Shown here: positions 1 through 9,946 of the stretch, one piece after another | How positions within the stretch are numbered: position 1 is the first letter of the stretch | How the letters are laid out: each line of letters starts with the position of its first letter | NCBI GenBank assembly: GCA_946495655.1 | Contig: CAMMDS010000010.1 | Coordinates: 1-46,978, forward strand | Reading direction: 5' to 3' | Source of the DNA: an uncultured Clostridium sp. | Lineage (GTDB): Bacteria > Bacillota > Clostridia > TANB77 > CAG-508 | Length of the DNA stretch: 46,978 nt | Translations under genes and position numbers: made by a program | The notes under the pieces: model-generated | What the model saw: only the letters and a program-made list of their open reading frames with translations | Told to the model about the DNA's origin: nothing | Databases searched by the model: none

Positions 1-72
1 TGGTTTCTCAAAGTTTATTGTTTACTTTTCAATGTGCTTTCTTTTCTCTCTCAATCGATTAATTCGACGACA
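1..72 (-). other. probable rRNA operon leader running off the left edge
   Basis: Read on the minus strand, this stretch follows a good promoter (79-108) and contains no reading frame. Near the window edge it holds a CATTGAAAAGTAAACAATA-like segment, which resembles the stretch just ahead of 16S rRNA in many Firmicutes. The 16S gene itself would lie outside the window, so the call is an inference from leader-like sequence only. An ordinary mRNA leader is the alternative. Confidence 0.4.
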
Positions 73-78
73 AGAAAT

Positions 79-108
79 ATTTTAGCATAAATGTAATCAT
101 AATGTCAA
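79..108 (-). promoter_or_regulatory. sigma-A type promoter, minus strand
   Basis: On the minus strand TTGACA (108-103) is followed after 18 bases by TAAAAT (84-79). This is near consensus and would drive transcription leftwards out of the window, into the rRNA-like leader. Confidence 0.6.
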
Positions 109-318
109 TAGTTTTTTTAAGTTTTTTTCAAAATTTTTTATACTAATTTATTTCTTGAATTTTTCACCCATTTCTATATTTTAGAGTAATAAAAATCAGC
201 TTCGCCAGAAGCTATTATTAATAATACCATTTTATATAAATTAAGTCAATATATTTTAGCAAAAAAAATACTAGAAATTTTTTCCCTATTATTACTATTC
301 GCAATAAATTTACTTCAT
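109..318. other. non-coding stretch with one small hairpin
   Basis: No supported gene. A small perfect hairpin (AGCTTC, 4-base loop, GAAGCT) lies at 198-213. The rest is A+T-rich without clear structure. Confidence 0.4.
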
Positions 319-510
319 CCAATAATACAATAGTTATAAAAAGTATGAAAATATGGAATGGAAAGTGATTTGAACATATAAATTCTTAATAAATTTTATG
401 GAAAGAGTTCATCTTTGATGGAAGGGTGCCATAAAATTTATTTAGAATTTGTGTGATAATCAGCTTGACCGACATATTTGAAATACTTTTTATAACTATT
501 GTATTATTGG
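319..510. repeat. long imperfect inverted repeat, MITE-like
   Basis: Arms at about 319-401 and 429-510 fold on each other over about 80 bases. The outer 27 bases or so (319-346 against 483-510) are perfectly complementary, the inner ends (near 388-401 and 429-442) pair well again, and the middle is diverged. The loop is about 27 bases. No reading frame is present. Length and architecture suit a small non-autonomous mobile element, but no second copy or clear target-site duplication is seen in the window. It could also act as a terminator for the gene ending at 520. Confidence 0.5.
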
Positions 511-519
511 GCATTTAAG

Positions 520-2055
520 TTATATATCAGCCAGTTCATCAAATCCAATAGAAATCATTTTTTCTATTAGTTTATCTTGAAAAATATCTAACCATGCATT
601 AAAGAAATTCTTAAATGTTTCTGCATCATAATTATTTGCGATTGCTGTATTGTTAACTGTTAGTTCTTCTATTTGTTCTACTTGATCCACTTTAGATATA
701 TTCTTATCATATGTTATAGTAGTTACTTCTCGTTTTTCATCATTTATATTATTTATTATGAAGGTATAATTGTTATTTATATTATTGTCTTGTATTGTTC
801 CCATATTTATTCTAAATATGATATTTTGTTCTTCATTATCGGTATTAGGTATAAATCTTATTTCATTAGTTGTTATATTTTCTCCTACATCTTTGGTTAG
901 CACTATCTTAATGGTTGATATATTATCTCCATTAGCGCTATTAACATCATTTAAATCTATAATATCATTTACTCCATTTTCTATATTTTTAGTTTCTTCA
1001 TTATTATTTTCAATTATATTTTGCAATTCTTCATTTGCAATTTCTATAGTAAGTCTCTCTTTTTCAGATACCTTATCATATATTATTGTACATTCATTGT
1101 TTATACTAATATTAGTTCTTACCAATTCTCCATTATTTTCATATACTGAAATATTAAAGTTTTCTTCTATATTCAAATCTTGAACTTTTACAATCAATTC
1201 ATCAATTTTCAAAGATAAGTTAGCTGTATCTGTATATTCCATTCCAAATCCAATTATTTGTAATTTATTACTAATTAACATTAAAGTTTCTGTATCGCTT
1301 TTTAAATAGTTCAAACAATCTATTATAATGTTTTTCATACTTTCACTAGAAATACTCACTTTATAAACATTAGTATCAAATGTATATATATTTTCTTCAT
1401 TGTCTCCAAAATCAATTGTGATTTGTTCATTACTCTTTGTATATTGATCTTTTGCTATATTACTCATTATTATAGGTAAGTACGCATCTAATAAATGCTT
1501 TTCTTGCTCATCTGTCATATCCAATATATTAGTATATTCATTAATATTCACGCTATCTGGAAAATTTTCTGCATTTGGCAAATTATAATTACTAGCCATT
1601 TCTTTTAATCTTGAATTTTGAATTCCAACATAATTAGGAAAAACCTCATCACATCTGATAGCATAAACATCACCACTATTTACATATGAAACTTTGAATA
1701 AATCTAAATCTCCATTCTTTAATATTGCGTCAGAATATGTCCTTCCTGTATTTGCATCATGTCTTGAATTAGTTGCAACGTTTAATTGTTTTGAGCTTGT
1801 CTCACCAAACTCTTTGGTAAGAAATAAATTTCCTGTACTAATATATGAGTTATTTTGTTTAAAATCCATTTGAATAGAAGCTTTATCATTATTAATTATT
1901 TCTAATGCTCCATTGCTTTGTGCAAAATATTTCCAGAATAGCTCTTGATTAGATTTAAATAAATCTGTAGTAAAATATAAAATTGCAATTATTGCAGTAA
2001 TAATTAATATAATTAAAATTGGTATTATGATTAGTATCCCTTTTTTATTCCTCAT
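520..2055 (-). CDS. membrane-anchored extracytoplasmic protein, unknown function (511 aa)
   Basis: I do not recognise a family. The N-terminus is a short basic stretch (MRNKKG) followed by a strongly hydrophobic segment at about residues 7-30, an uncleaved signal anchor with no lipobox cysteine. The remaining 480 or so residues are polar, rich in Asn, Glu, Ile and Thr, and contain several beta-type stretches, so the bulk should lie outside the membrane. The start is supported by AAAGGA eight bases upstream. It follows rlmB on the same strand after about 50 bases and may share its transcript. The low-complexity Asn/Glu segment near residues 350-370 looks like a linker between two halves. Confidence 0.75.
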   Translation of the reverse strand: MRNKKGILIIIPILIILIITAIIAILYFTTDLFKSNQELFWKYFAQSNGALEIINNDKASIQMDFKQNNSYISTGNLFLTKEFGETSSKQLNVATNSRHDANTGRTYSDAILKNGDLDLFKVSYVNSGDVYAIRCDEVFPNYVGIQNSRLKEMASNYNLPNAENFPDSVNINEYTNILDMTDEQEKHLLDAYLPIIMSNIAKDQYTKSNEQITIDFGDNEENIYTFDTNVYKVSISSESMKNIIIDCLNYLKSDTETLMLISNKLQIIGFGMEYTDTANLSLKIDELIVKVQDLNIEENFNISVYENNGELVRTNISINNECTIIYDKVSEKERLTIEIANEELQNIIENNNEETKNIENGVNDIIDLNDVNSANGDNISTIKIVLTKDVGENITTNEIRFIPNTDNEEQNIIFRINMGTIQDNNINNNYTFIINNINDEKREVTTITYDKNISKVDQVEQIEELTVNNTAIANNYDAETFKNFFNAWLDIFQDKLIEKMISIGFDELADI

Positions 2056-2105
2056 ATTACAATTCCTTTCATATCAAATAGTTTTCTTTTTCAAACAGAT
2101 TTCTT

Positions 2106-2849
2106 TTATCTTCTTTGTTTTACAACTTCATACATAATTATCCCTGCTGATACAGAAGCATTAAGAGATGTTATTCTGCCTTTCATAGGAATTTTCACTA
2201 GAAAATCACAATTTTCTTTTACTAATCTACTCATTCCAAATCCTTCACTACCTATTACAATTCCAATACCACACGTAAAATCTTCATTATAATAATATTT
2301 ATCTGTACTCATGTCTGTTCCACAAATCCACACATCATTTTTCTTTAAATATTCAATTGCCTCATTTATATTGTTTACTCTTGCTACTTTCATATATTCG
2401 ACTGCACCAGCAGATACTTTTGATACAGTACTATTTACCATTGCAGCTCTTCTTTTTGGTATGATAATACCATGAACTCCTGCAGTTTCTGCGGTTCTTA
2501 TTATAGAACCCAAATTATGAGGATCTTCTATTCCATCTAGAATTAAAATAAAAGGCTTTTCATTTCTTGATTTTGCTAATTCTAATATATCTTCAACATC
2601 ACAATAATTAAATGGTGGTACTATTGCAATTACTCCTTGATTATTTTCAGTTTGTGCAATTTGATTTAATTTGCTTTTACTGATTTCATTAATAATTACT
2701 TTCCTTTCTTTTGCTAAGGCTATAATTTTATTAATAGATCCATGTTTTTCTCCATCAGATATATATATTTTATTGATATCTCTGTCTGATTCCAAAAGTT
2801 CAAGTACAGCATTTCTTCCTTCAACTTGATCTTGGTATTCATTATTCAT
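2106..2849 (-). CDS. rlmB: 23S rRNA 2'-O-ribose methyltransferase, RlmB/TrmH (SpoU) family
   Basis: SpoU-type (SPOUT) RNA 2'-O-methyltransferase using S-adenosylmethionine. RlmB methylates G2251 of 23S rRNA. An N-terminal substrate-binding region (residues 1-80, containing GRNAVLELL) precedes the catalytic domain. All three family motifs are visible: NLGSIIRTAETAG, IVIGSEGFGMSR and IPMKGRITSLNASVSAG, which together form the knotted SAM site. At 247 residues it is normal for the family. AAAGGAG lies nine bases before the ATG. It sits behind lepA and a small deoxyribosyltransferase-like gene on the same strand. YacO-type paralogues act on other rRNA or tRNA sites, so the exact target nucleotide is inferred. 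Confidence 0.9.
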   Translation of the reverse strand: MNNEYQDQVEGRNAVLELLESDRDINKIYISDGEKHGSINKIIALAKERKVIINEISKSKLNQIAQTENNQGVIAIVPPFNYCDVEDILELAKSRNEKPFILILDGIEDPHNLGSIIRTAETAGVHGIIIPKRRAAMVNSTVSKVSAGAVEYMKVARVNNINEAIEYLKKNDVWICGTDMSTDKYYYNEDFTCGIGIVIGSEGFGMSRLVKENCDFLVKIPMKGRITSLNASVSAGIIMYEVVKQRR

Positions 2850-2900
2850 ACTATATTTCTCCTTTATTTATATTATTAACAAAATATTCTAATCCATTTA

Positions 2901-3281
2901 TTAATTAACATTACTTATTAAAATCCTATCTATATATTCTTTAATTTTATTTATTAAATCCTCTTTATCAGAATATTCAATAATATCTGCATCAATATAT
3001 TTAATACTTCCTGAGCAATTTTCTTTACTGTTATATATACAAAGTATCTTCTTTCCGATAGACTCTGCTCTTCCAATTTCTATTCCTAGCCCTAATGATG
3101 GCTTTGATACATCTGCTATAAACAAATCACTTTCTGCTATTACTTTTTTTGTATCAAAATCATTATTATTTAAGTGAGGAAAAATAATTTCATGTTCCTT
3201 ATATAATGTAGAATTAATAATGGGCATATATAATTCTTCTTTATAATTCATCTGATTAGAATGTCCTATATATATTTTCAT
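2901..3281 (-). CDS. nucleoside 2-deoxyribosyltransferase-like protein (126 aa)
   Basis: The segment around residues 50-85 (ESDLFIADVSKPSLGLGIE, then GRAESIGKKILCIY) matches the nucleoside 2-deoxyribosyltransferase-like fold, in which an Asp and a Glu in this part bind and attack the deoxyribose. The N-terminal MKIYIGHS also fits the opening beta strand of a Rossmann-like domain. The protein is shorter than the ~150-residue true transferases, so a purine/pyrimidine base-exchange activity is not certain; many such homologues have unknown substrates. It starts 12 bases after the lepA stop with AAGGAG in front of the ATG, so it is almost certainly co-transcribed with lepA. Confidence 0.65.
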   Translation of the reverse strand: MKIYIGHSNQMNYKEELYMPIINSTLYKEHEIIFPHLNNNDFDTKKVIAESDLFIADVSKPSLGLGIEIGRAESIGKKILCIYNSKENCSGSIKYIDADIIEYSDKEDLINKIKEYIDRILISNVN

Positions 3282-3293
3282 GATTATTTCTCC

Positions 3294-5108
3294 TTATTCT
3301 TCATCTAATTTAAGCACACTAAGGAAAGCTTCTTGTGGTATTTCTACATTTCCTATTTGTCTCATTTTCTTTTTACCACGTTTTTGTTTCTCCAATAATT
3401 TTTTCTTTCTAGTAATATCTCCTCCATAGCATTTTGCTAAAACATCTTTTCTTAAAGCAGATATAGTTTCTCTTGCTATAACTTTTCCTCCAATAACTGC
3501 TTGTATAGGAATTATAAATAATTGTCTTGGTATAACAGTTTTTAATTTTTCTACCATTTTTCTTCCACGTTCATAACTATTATCTTTATGAACTATAAAA
3601 GATAGTGCATCCACAGGTTCTCCATTTACATGAATATCTAATTTTACTAGTTCTGATCTTCTATATTCTTTAAATTCATAGTCAAAAGATGCATAACCTT
3701 TCGTTCTTGATTTTAACTGATCAAAGAAATCATATATTATTTCATTTAATGGCATTTCATATATTAGTGTAACTCTGTTTTCATCTAAATATTTCATATC
3801 TATATAGATTCCACGTCTATTTTGGCATATTTCCATTATATTTCCCACAAATTCTTTTGGAGTTAATATTTCTGCTGTAACCATTGGTTCTTCCATATAT
3901 GATATTTCACTTGTAGGTGGTAAATCAGCTGGATTATATAGCTCAGTTACTTGCCCATCTGTTTTATGTACTTTATATATAACTGATGGAGATGTAGTTA
4001 TTAAACTTAAATCAAATTCTCTGTCCAATCTTTCTTCTATTATTTCTAAGTGAAGTAGTCCTAAAAATCCACATCTAAATCCAAATCCCAATGCTCCTGA
4101 AGATTCTGGTTCGTATTCTAAAGCTGCATCATTTAATTTTAATTTTTCTAATGCTACTTTTAAATTTTCGTAATCACTTCCATCTACTGGATAAATTCCA
4201 CAGTATACCATAGGATTTACTTTTTTGTAACCAGGAAGTGGTTCTGATGCTGGTCTTTCTTTTAGAGTAATAGTATCACCCACTCTAATATCTGATAAGC
4301 TTTTTATACTTGCTGCAATATATCCAACTTCTCCCGCTTCTAATTTATCTGATGGAGCATATGCACCTGGTTCAAAATATCCAACTTCTGTTACAGTAAA
4401 AGTCTTTTTATTAGACATAAGCATTATTTCATCTCCAACTTTTACCGTTCCATCTTTCACCCTAACATATGCAATTGCTCCTTTATAATCATTATATATA
4501 GAGTCAAATATTAAACACTTAAGAGGTGCATTTTCGTTTCCAGTTGGTTCTGGCAAATCATTTACAATTCTTTCTAATACTTCATCTACATTAAGACCTG
4601 TTTTTGCAGAGATACATGGTGCATCTTCTGCCGGAATACCAATTATATCTTCAATTTCTTTTTTTACTTCATCAGGTCTTGCATTTGGTAAATCCACTTT
4701 GTTTATCACTGGTAAGATTTCCAAATTATTATCAATAGCTAAATATACATTAGCTAAAGTTTGAGCTTCTACTCCTTGTGTACTATCTACAACCAAAATT
4801 GCTCCATCACATGCTGCTAAACTTCTAGATACTTCATAATTAAAGTCAACATGTCCAGGAGTATCAATTAAATTAAGTTCATATTCATTTCCATCCTTAG
4901 CTTTATATATCATTTTAACTGCTTGAGATTTAATTGTAATTCCTCTTTCACGTTCTATATCCATATTATCTAAAACTTGATTTTCCATTTCTCTACTAGA
5001 TAGTACTCCTGTCATTTCAATCAATCTATCTGCTAAAGTTGATTTTCCATGATCTATATGTGCTATTATGCTAAAATTTCTAATAAATTTCTTTTTGTCT
5101 TGCATCAT
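3294..5108 (-). CDS. lepA: elongation factor 4 (LepA), ribosome back-translocating GTPase
   Basis: Translational GTPase that acts on stalled or mis-translocated ribosomes. Visible motifs: P-loop AHIDHGKST, switch [14 protein letters not shown] base-recognition motif, EF-G-like domains II and III/V, and the LepA-specific basic C-terminus with [20 protein letters not shown]. At 604 residues it has the full family length. Two ATGs lie in tandem at 5108 and 5105. The GGAG is four bases from the first and seven from the second, so the second (5105) may be the real start. Followed closely by the 126-residue gene, then rlmB. Confidence 0.96.
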   Translation of the reverse strand: MMQDKKKFIRNFSIIAHIDHGKSTLADRLIEMTGVLSSREMENQVLDNMDIERERGITIKSQAVKMIYKAKDGNEYELNLIDTPGHVDFNYEVSRSLAACDGAILVVDSTQGVEAQTLANVYLAIDNNLEILPVINKVDLPNARPDEVKKEIEDIIGIPAEDAPCISAKTGLNVDEVLERIVNDLPEPTGNENAPLKCLIFDSIYNDYKGAIAYVRVKDGTVKVGDEIMLMSNKKTFTVTEVGYFEPGAYAPSDKLEAGEVGYIAASIKSLSDIRVGDTITLKERPASEPLPGYKKVNPMVYCGIYPVDGSDYENLKVALEKLKLNDAALEYEPESSGALGFGFRCGFLGLLHLEIIEERLDREFDLSLITTSPSVIYKVHKTDGQVTELYNPADLPPTSEISYMEEPMVTAEILTPKEFVGNIMEICQNRRGIYIDMKYLDENRVTLIYEMPLNEIIYDFFDQLKSRTKGYASFDYEFKEYRRSELVKLDIHVNGEPVDALSFIVHKDNSYERGRKMVEKLKTVIPRQLFIIPIQAVIGGKVIARETISALRKDVLAKCYGGDITRKKKLLEKQKRGKKKMRQIGNVEIPQEAFLSVLKLDEE

Positions 5109-5146
5109 TACTCTCCTTTTAATTAATAGGATTATTTATAGATTAA

Positions 5147-6442
5147 TTATTGCCAATTTTTAAAAAGCAATAATAACTTCAATATTCCTTCTATATTATA
5201 TCTTATTTCTACGAATAAAACAAATATTGCGCATATAATGAATATTTTTCTAAATGTTTTATTTTTTATTTTAAATCCAAATGCAAACATTAGAATTTCT
5301 GCAAATAAGAAATGTAATCCATATATTGTACCTTCATGTAACCCAAATTTCATTACAACATGGATAAACATATTATATATAAATACTCCCAAAGCTGCTA
5401 GCATATTTCTATCTTTTATATTTTTTATTATGTTATAGATTATAAAAATAAAATATAGTACTGTAGCAATAATAATTGGTATATTTGCTGAAAGATCAAA
5501 TTTAACTATATCAATAATGTTATAAAAAAATTCGTGGTTTATATTTAAAAAGAATAAAGGTGATACAAGTATATAGTAAAATGTTCTTTTTAAAAATAAT
5601 ATTGGATTTTCTTCCTGTGCAGCAAATCCTTCTGCTTGAAACTGTACTTCTGATAAGAAATTATTAAATAAATAATCTCTATATGGAAGAAAAATAGTTA
5701 CTCCTAAGAATCCTATTACACACCCTATACCTACTTTTAATATATCCTTTTTATTCTCAAGTAAGCAAATTGCCATAATTGCAAATGCAATACTATTTGT
5801 TATACAAATACCAGTAGTCATTATTCCTAAAAATGTTGAAACTATTAATTTTTGTTTAGATAAATAATAATAACTCATTATTAACAATGTTCCACTTAAA
5901 ATAAACGAATCTATAATAAACGTTCCTAGAAGTGTAACTGTTGCTAATTCATATATAGTTAGAATCAAGAAGCACCATTTATTTTCTATTTTATACTGTT
6001 CTTTTAGTATTTTATATAAATAAAATATTCCTATTGCATTTACAAAAATTTGAAAAACAACAATATGAAAATAATGATCAGTTGGATTTGTATTATTAAA
6101 GAATACATTTTCTATTTTTGCTACTATCGTTCCAAAGCCACTAATAAATGGATGTTTAACAATTGTGCCAACAGTATCTTCATAATTCTTGCTTTCTGAA
6201 TATACACTTCTTGCGTGATAAATATCATCATATGATAAAACTGTATCCCATCTAAATTTTGTCTCTTCACTATAAAAGTTGGTGTCAGTTTTTATAACTT
6301 TAGCAAAAGTAAACAGAATTACAGACACTAATAAAATATAAAATAATATAGCTTGATATTTCGAAATTTTATTTTTTATATTTTCATATATCATATTAAA
6401 TTTATTTTTTGGTTTTTCTATTATTTGAAGATTTTTGTCCAT
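5147..6442 (-). CDS. polytopic membrane protein, possible GT-C type glycosyltransferase
   Basis: 431 residues with about ten hydrophobic segments. A first transmembrane helix near residues 30-50 is followed by a ~75-residue polar loop containing SYDDIYHARS and KHPFISGFG. GT-C glycosyltransferases carry acidic catalytic residues in just such a first external loop, so a lipid-linked sugar transferase is plausible, but I cannot assign a named family. The Shine-Dalgarno (GAGG) is unusually far, about 13 bases, from the ATG. It is transcribed divergently from tyrS and is followed by lepA after about 40 bases. Confidence 0.7.
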   Translation of the reverse strand: MDKNLQIIEKPKNKFNMIYENIKNKISKYQAILFYILLVSVILFTFAKVIKTDTNFYSEETKFRWDTVLSYDDIYHARSVYSESKNYEDTVGTIVKHPFISGFGTIVAKIENVFFNNTNPTDHYFHIVVFQIFVNAIGIFYLYKILKEQYKIENKWCFLILTIYELATVTLLGTFIIDSFILSGTLLIMSYYYLSKQKLIVSTFLGIMTTGICITNSIAFAIMAICLLENKKDILKVGIGCVIGFLGVTIFLPYRDYLFNNFLSEVQFQAEGFAAQEENPILFLKRTFYYILVSPLFFLNINHEFFYNIIDIVKFDLSANIPIIIATVLYFIFIIYNIIKNIKDRNMLAALGVFIYNMFIHVVMKFGLHEGTIYGLHFLFAEILMFAFGFKIKNKTFRKIFIICAIFVLFVEIRYNIEGILKLLLLFKNWQ

Positions 6443-6464
6443 TTATATTAACATTCCTCTCTAG

Positions 6465-6510
6465 GCATAAATCTGGTTAGTCAAAAATTAAATTTTAAAT
6501 GAAGTTTCTA
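6465..6510. repeat. short copy of a dispersed repeat (shared with 25009-25111)
   Basis: The segment reading GC-TAAATCTGGTT, then AATTAAATTTTAAATGAAGTTT occurs again at 25009-25111, where about 50 extra bases sit between the halves. The copy here looks like an internally deleted version. It lies between divergent genes, just upstream of the gene starting at 6442. Confidence 0.45.
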
Positions 6511-6540
6511 AATATTTATATCTTTATTTTACTTAAACGA

Positions 6541-6570
6541 TTGAAAAAAAGCAATATTATATGATAAAAT
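6541..6570 (+). promoter_or_regulatory. probable tyrS promoter
   Basis: TTGAAA (6541-6546), 18-base spacer, TAAAAT (6565-6570). The distance to the ATG is about 40 bases. I looked for a T-box leader, common before Firmicute aminoacyl-tRNA synthetase genes, and there is no room for one. Confidence 0.5.
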
Positions 6571-6609
6571 AGTTAAAGTTTTACAGTTAAAAGGGAAAGG
6601 ATTGATTTT

Positions 6610-7818
6610 ATGTCGAAAATTTTTGAGGAGTTAATGGAAAGAGGATATATTGAACAGGTTACTCATGAAGAAATAAAAGATGTTTTAGATAATGGCTCTA
6701 TTCCATTTTATATAGGTTTTGATCCTACTGCAGATAGCTTACATGTTGGTCATTTTGTTTCAATGATGGTAGCTAGCCATATGCAAAAAGCTGGTCATAA
6801 ACCTATTATCTTAATTGGTGGAGGTACAGCAACTATTGGTGATCCATCTGGAAAAACCGATATGAGAAGAATGATGTCTAGAGAAGAAATAAATCATAAT
6901 GTTGAATGTTTTAAAAAACAACTTTCTAAATTTGTAAGTTTTGAAGGAGATAATGGTGCAATTATTGTAAACAATGCAGATTGGCTTTTACAATTAAACT
7001 TTGTTGAATTTATGAGAGATATTGGTTCATTATTCTCTGTAAACAAAATGCTTGCAGCAGAATGCTATAAACAAAGAATGGAAAGAGGATTAACATTCTT
7101 TGAACTTGGATATATGTTAATGCAATCATATGATTTCTTACACTTATATAATACATATGGATGTAAACTTCAAATGGGTGGAAATGATCAATGGTCAAAC
7201 ATATTAGGTGGAGTTGATTTAATTAGAAGAGTCGGACACTCTGATTCATTTGGTTTAACATTCAAACTTCTTACTACAAAAGAAGGTAAGAAAATGGGTA
7301 AAACAGAAAAAGGAGCATTATGGCTTGATAGCAATAAAACATCTCCATATGAATTCTACCAATATTGGAGAAATATTGATGATGCAGATGTAAAAACTGT
7401 TTTATCACTTCTTACATTCTTACCTATGGAAGAAGTAAATAGATTATCTAATTTAAAAGACGAACAAATAAATGAAGCCAAAAAAGTAGCAGCATTTGAA
7501 ATAACAAAACTAATTCACGGTGAAGAAGAAGCAAAAAAAGCTGAAGAAGCTGCTAAAGCATTATTTGAAGGACAAGGTTCTTTAGAAAATATGCCTACTT
7601 CAAAAGTAGATACAAATATTTCTATATTAGATGCTATTATAACAGCTGGAATGGCACCATCAAAAGGACAAGCAAGAACTTTAATAAATCAAGGTGGAAT
7701 TACTTTAAATGATGAAAAAGTTTCAGATGTAAATTATGTTTTGTCTGATAAAGACTTTAAAGATGGTTATGCTATTTTAAGAAAAGGTAAAAAAGTATAT
7801 CATAAACTAGAAAAATGA
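6610..7818 (+). CDS. tyrS: tyrosyl-tRNA synthetase
   Basis: Class I aminoacyl-tRNA synthetase that charges tRNA-Tyr with tyrosine at the expense of ATP. The HIGH-like motif is HVGH (residues 45-48), the KMSKS-like loop is KMGKT (about residues 229-233), and a C-terminal S4 RNA-binding domain occupies about residues 335-400 ([15 protein letters not shown]). Length 402 is normal. The KMGKT version and the arrangement fit the TyrZ-like branch as well as TyrS. The start is set by AAGGGAAAGG nine bases upstream. It is the only plus-strand gene in the left third and ends in a bidirectional hairpin shared with the ABC transporter gene. Confidence 0.96.
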   Translation: MSKIFEELMERGYIEQVTHEEIKDVLDNGSIPFYIGFDPTADSLHVGHFVSMMVASHMQKAGHKPIILIGGGTATIGDPSGKTDMRRMMSREEINHNVECFKKQLSKFVSFEGDNGAIIVNNADWLLQLNFVEFMRDIGSLFSVNKMLAAECYKQRMERGLTFFELGYMLMQSYDFLHLYNTYGCKLQMGGNDQWSNILGGVDLIRRVGHSDSFGLTFKLLTTKEGKKMGKTEKGALWLDSNKTSPYEFYQYWRNIDDADVKTVLSLLTFLPMEEVNRLSNLKDEQINEAKKVAAFEITKLIHGEEEAKKAEEAAKALFEGQGSLENMPTSKVDTNISILDAIITAGMAPSKGQARTLINQGGITLNDEKVSDVNYVLSDKDFKDGYAILRKGKKVYHKLEK

Positions 7819-7849
7819 TAAATTGGGGACAGACCCCAATTTATCATTT
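7813..7849. terminator. bidirectional terminator with GGGGACAGACCCC core
   Basis: A perfect 16-bp stem (AAATGATAAATTGGGG with its complement) closes a 5-base loop ACAGA, with a T run on the plus side and A/T-rich sequence on the other. It contains the stop codons of both tyrS and the minus-strand ABC ATPase. The core belongs to the GGGGACAGAC hairpin family seen elsewhere in the window. Confidence 0.8.
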
Positions 7850-8575
7850 TTTTAATGTTTTTCTATAAGTTGCAATCGCATCATCTATGCTTCCATCAAA
7901 TTTTAATTTTCCTTTTTCCATAACAATTCCTCTTGAGCAAAATTCTTTTGCCATTGCAGTTGAATGTGTTACAAATAGAAGCGTTACTTCATCTTTATTT
8001 ACTATTTCATTAACCTTTTTAGTGCATTTATTTTTAAATTCTTCATCACCAACACTTAATGCTTCATCCACTATTAGAATTTCAGGTCTAATATTTACAT
8101 TAATTGAAAAACCAAGTCTTGCTTTCATTCCACTTGAATATGTTCTTACAGGTTGGTCTATATATTCTGCAATTTCTGCAAAATCTATTATTGTTTGTTC
8201 TAATTCTTTTATTTCATAATTTTTTAATCCTAACAATTGCCCTTTTAGATAAATATTTTCTCTTCCAGTAAACTCTGGATCGAAACCAGATGTAAGTTCT
8301 AGCAATGCACTAACTCTACCCTTTACTTCTATGTTTCCTTCTGTTGGAAAGCAGACTCCAGTAATCATTTTTAGTATAGTAGATTTTCCAGCGCCATTTT
8401 TCCCAAAAAGAGCTACTGCTTCTCCTCTTTTTACTTCAAAAGAAACATCATCAACAGCTTTTTTTTCATTGTATTTTATTTTTTTACAAAAAGTATATAA
8501 TAATCTTCTTTTTTCACTTTTAAAGAGCTTATACTTTTTGGTAACATGTTCAAACTTTATTACAATATCGCTCAT
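7844..8575 (-). CDS. tagH: polysaccharide/teichoic acid ABC exporter, ATP-binding subunit (TagH/Wzt type)
   Basis: ATPase partner of the permease encoded at 8590-9399. It energises export of an undecaprenyl-linked polymer. Walker A is GKNGAGKST, the ABC signature is YSSGMKARLGF and Walker B is EILIVDEAL. The signature and the GREN motif at TGRENIYLKGQLLG are typical of TagH/Wzt. There is no C-terminal carbohydrate-binding extension, so it is the short form. I place the start at the ATG at 8575 (MSDIVIK), because GGAGG lies five bases before it and a longer frame would begin inside that site. The permease stop lies at 8590, so the two are translationally coupled. Last gene of the surface-polymer operon. 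Confidence 0.9.
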   Translation of the reverse strand: MSDIVIKFEHVTKKYKLFKSEKRRLLYTFCKKIKYNEKKAVDDVSFEVKRGEAVALFGKNGAGKSTILKMITGVCFPTEGNIEVKGRVSALLELTSGFDPEFTGRENIYLKGQLLGLKNYEIKELEQTIIDFAEIAEYIDQPVRTYSSGMKARLGFSINVNIRPEILIVDEALSVGDEEFKNKCTKKVNEIVNKDEVTLLFVTHSTAMAKEFCSRGIVMEKGKLKFDGSIDDAIATYRKTLKK

Positions 8576-8589
8576 TCTTTCCTCCAAAT

Positions 8590-9399
8590 TTAATTTAATA
8601 CATCTGGTATATCTTTTCTAAGTCTCTTATATGTCCATACAGCTAAAATCAACATAACTAATGTTATAATTACAAAATACATTAATCTTTTAGGTTGTTC
8701 CCAAAACCATACTTGATTAATAAAACAATTTCTATAACCTTCTACTAAAAATGTAACAGGATTAACCATTAATAATGATTTAAGCCATGGTATTGAGATA
8801 GTATTTATATTCCAAACTATTCCAGATAACCAGAATATAGCTGTAACAAAAGATTTTACTAGATTTGCAAAATCTTTGCTCATTGATGCAAGTAAGCCTG
8901 ATAGTAGAGAAAATATAGTAAAGAATATAATATTAAGTAACATATAAAATGGTAGTTGTAATAAATAAATTGTTGGCATTTTCCCCATTAGCACAAATAT
9001 ACCTATTGTAATAAGTATTAGAAGCATGTGAACTAAAAATTTAGAAATGCTTACAAATGTAGGTATTGTTGAAATTGGGAATTTCATCTTTGTAACCAAA
9101 TAACTATATCTTCTTATAGAATCTGTTCCACTTGTAATCATATTACTCATATAGAACCATGGAATAAGACCAGATAATAGCCATAGGAAAAACGGAAAGC
9201 CATTTACATCTTTTCCTGCTCTTAATCCTATTTCAAATGCAAACCAATAAACAAATATTGTAACTGCAGGTTTAATAATAGCCCAAGCCCAACCAAGGGC
9301 AGCACCTCTATATGTTTTCTTTAAATCTGAGATAGAGAGTTTAAATATTTGTTGCCTGTATTGCCAATGATCCTTTAAAATTTCTATGAATGTACTCAT
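8590..9399 (-). CDS. tagG: polysaccharide/teichoic acid ABC exporter, permease subunit (TagG/Wzm type)
   Basis: ABC-2 type integral membrane protein of 269 residues with six predicted membrane segments. Together with the ATPase it exports teichoic acid-like or polysaccharide chains. The amphipathic N-terminus and the KKTYRGAALGWAWAIIKP motif are characteristic of TagG/Wzm/KpsM permeases. AAAGGAG precedes the ATG. It lies between tagD and the ATPase gene, the expected order for a wall-polymer cluster. Confidence 0.9.
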   Translation of the reverse strand: MSTFIEILKDHWQYRQQIFKLSISDLKKTYRGAALGWAWAIIKPAVTIFVYWFAFEIGLRAGKDVNGFPFFLWLLSGLIPWFYMSNMITSGTDSIRRYSYLVTKMKFPISTIPTFVSISKFLVHMLLILITIGIFVLMGKMPTIYLLQLPFYMLLNIIFFTIFSLLSGLLASMSKDFANLVKSFVTAIFWLSGIVWNINTISIPWLKSLLMVNPVTFLVEGYRNCFINQVWFWEQPKRLMYFVIITLVMLILAVWTYKRLRKDIPDVLN

Positions 9400-9452
9400 A
9401 TTTTTCTCCTTTTTTTGTATTTACTACTTTTTAAGCCTTTGTAATATTTTTT

Positions 9453-9908
9453 CTATTTCCATATTTTAATATTACTATCTGATTCTGGTAATTGATTTCC
9501 TTTTCCTGAAGGTTCTTCCAATCCCAAATCATGTTTAATCTTTGTTGTTGAAATTCCTTCTGTTCTATCCAAATATACAACTTCGCAGTAATCTTTTAGA
9601 TAATCAAATTTATCGCTTCCTGCCCAATCACTACCCATTACAACAACATCGATTTCATATTTTTGGACATCAGATATTTTTTGTTCCCATGTTTCTTCTG
9701 GTATTACTAAATCAACATATCTAATTGCTTCTAGCATTTTTTTCCTTGTTTCATAATTATGGTATGCTTTCTTTCCTTTTCCTGCGTTGAATTCATCAGT
9801 TGAAAGTGCTACAACTAGGTAATCTCCTAAAGCTTTAGCTCTTTGCAATAATCTAATGTGTCCATAATGTAATAAATCAAATGTTCCATATGTTAAAATT
9901 CTTTTCAT
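9453..9908 (-). CDS. tagD: glycerol-3-phosphate cytidylyltransferase
   Basis: Makes CDP-glycerol from CTP and sn-glycerol 3-phosphate, the activated donor for the glycerophosphotransferases of this operon. The nucleotidyltransferase signature GTFDLLHYGH is at residues 8-17, and the second conserved motif is RTEGISTTKI near the C-terminus. The start is the ATG at 9908 (MKRILTYG) with GGAGG five bases upstream; an in-frame TTG farther out lies inside the ribosome binding site. A typical TagD has about 130 residues, and this one has a polar tail of about 20 residues. Presence of this enzyme strongly suggests the operon builds a glycerol-phosphate-containing polymer. Confidence 0.92.
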   Translation of the reverse strand: MKRILTYGTFDLLHYGHIRLLQRAKALGDYLVVALSTDEFNAGKGKKAYHNYETRKKMLEAIRYVDLVIPEETWEQKISDVQKYEIDVVVMGSDWAGSDKFDYLKDYCEVVYLDRTEGISTTKIKHDLGLEEPSGKGNQLPESDSNIKIWK

Positions 9909-9946
9909 ATAAACCTCCAATTGAGCAGTTCATGCTCTTTTATTTC

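Noticed and set aside
6443..6609. T-box riboswitch before tyrS
   Set aside because: Too little space, and no GGGUGG-type motif.
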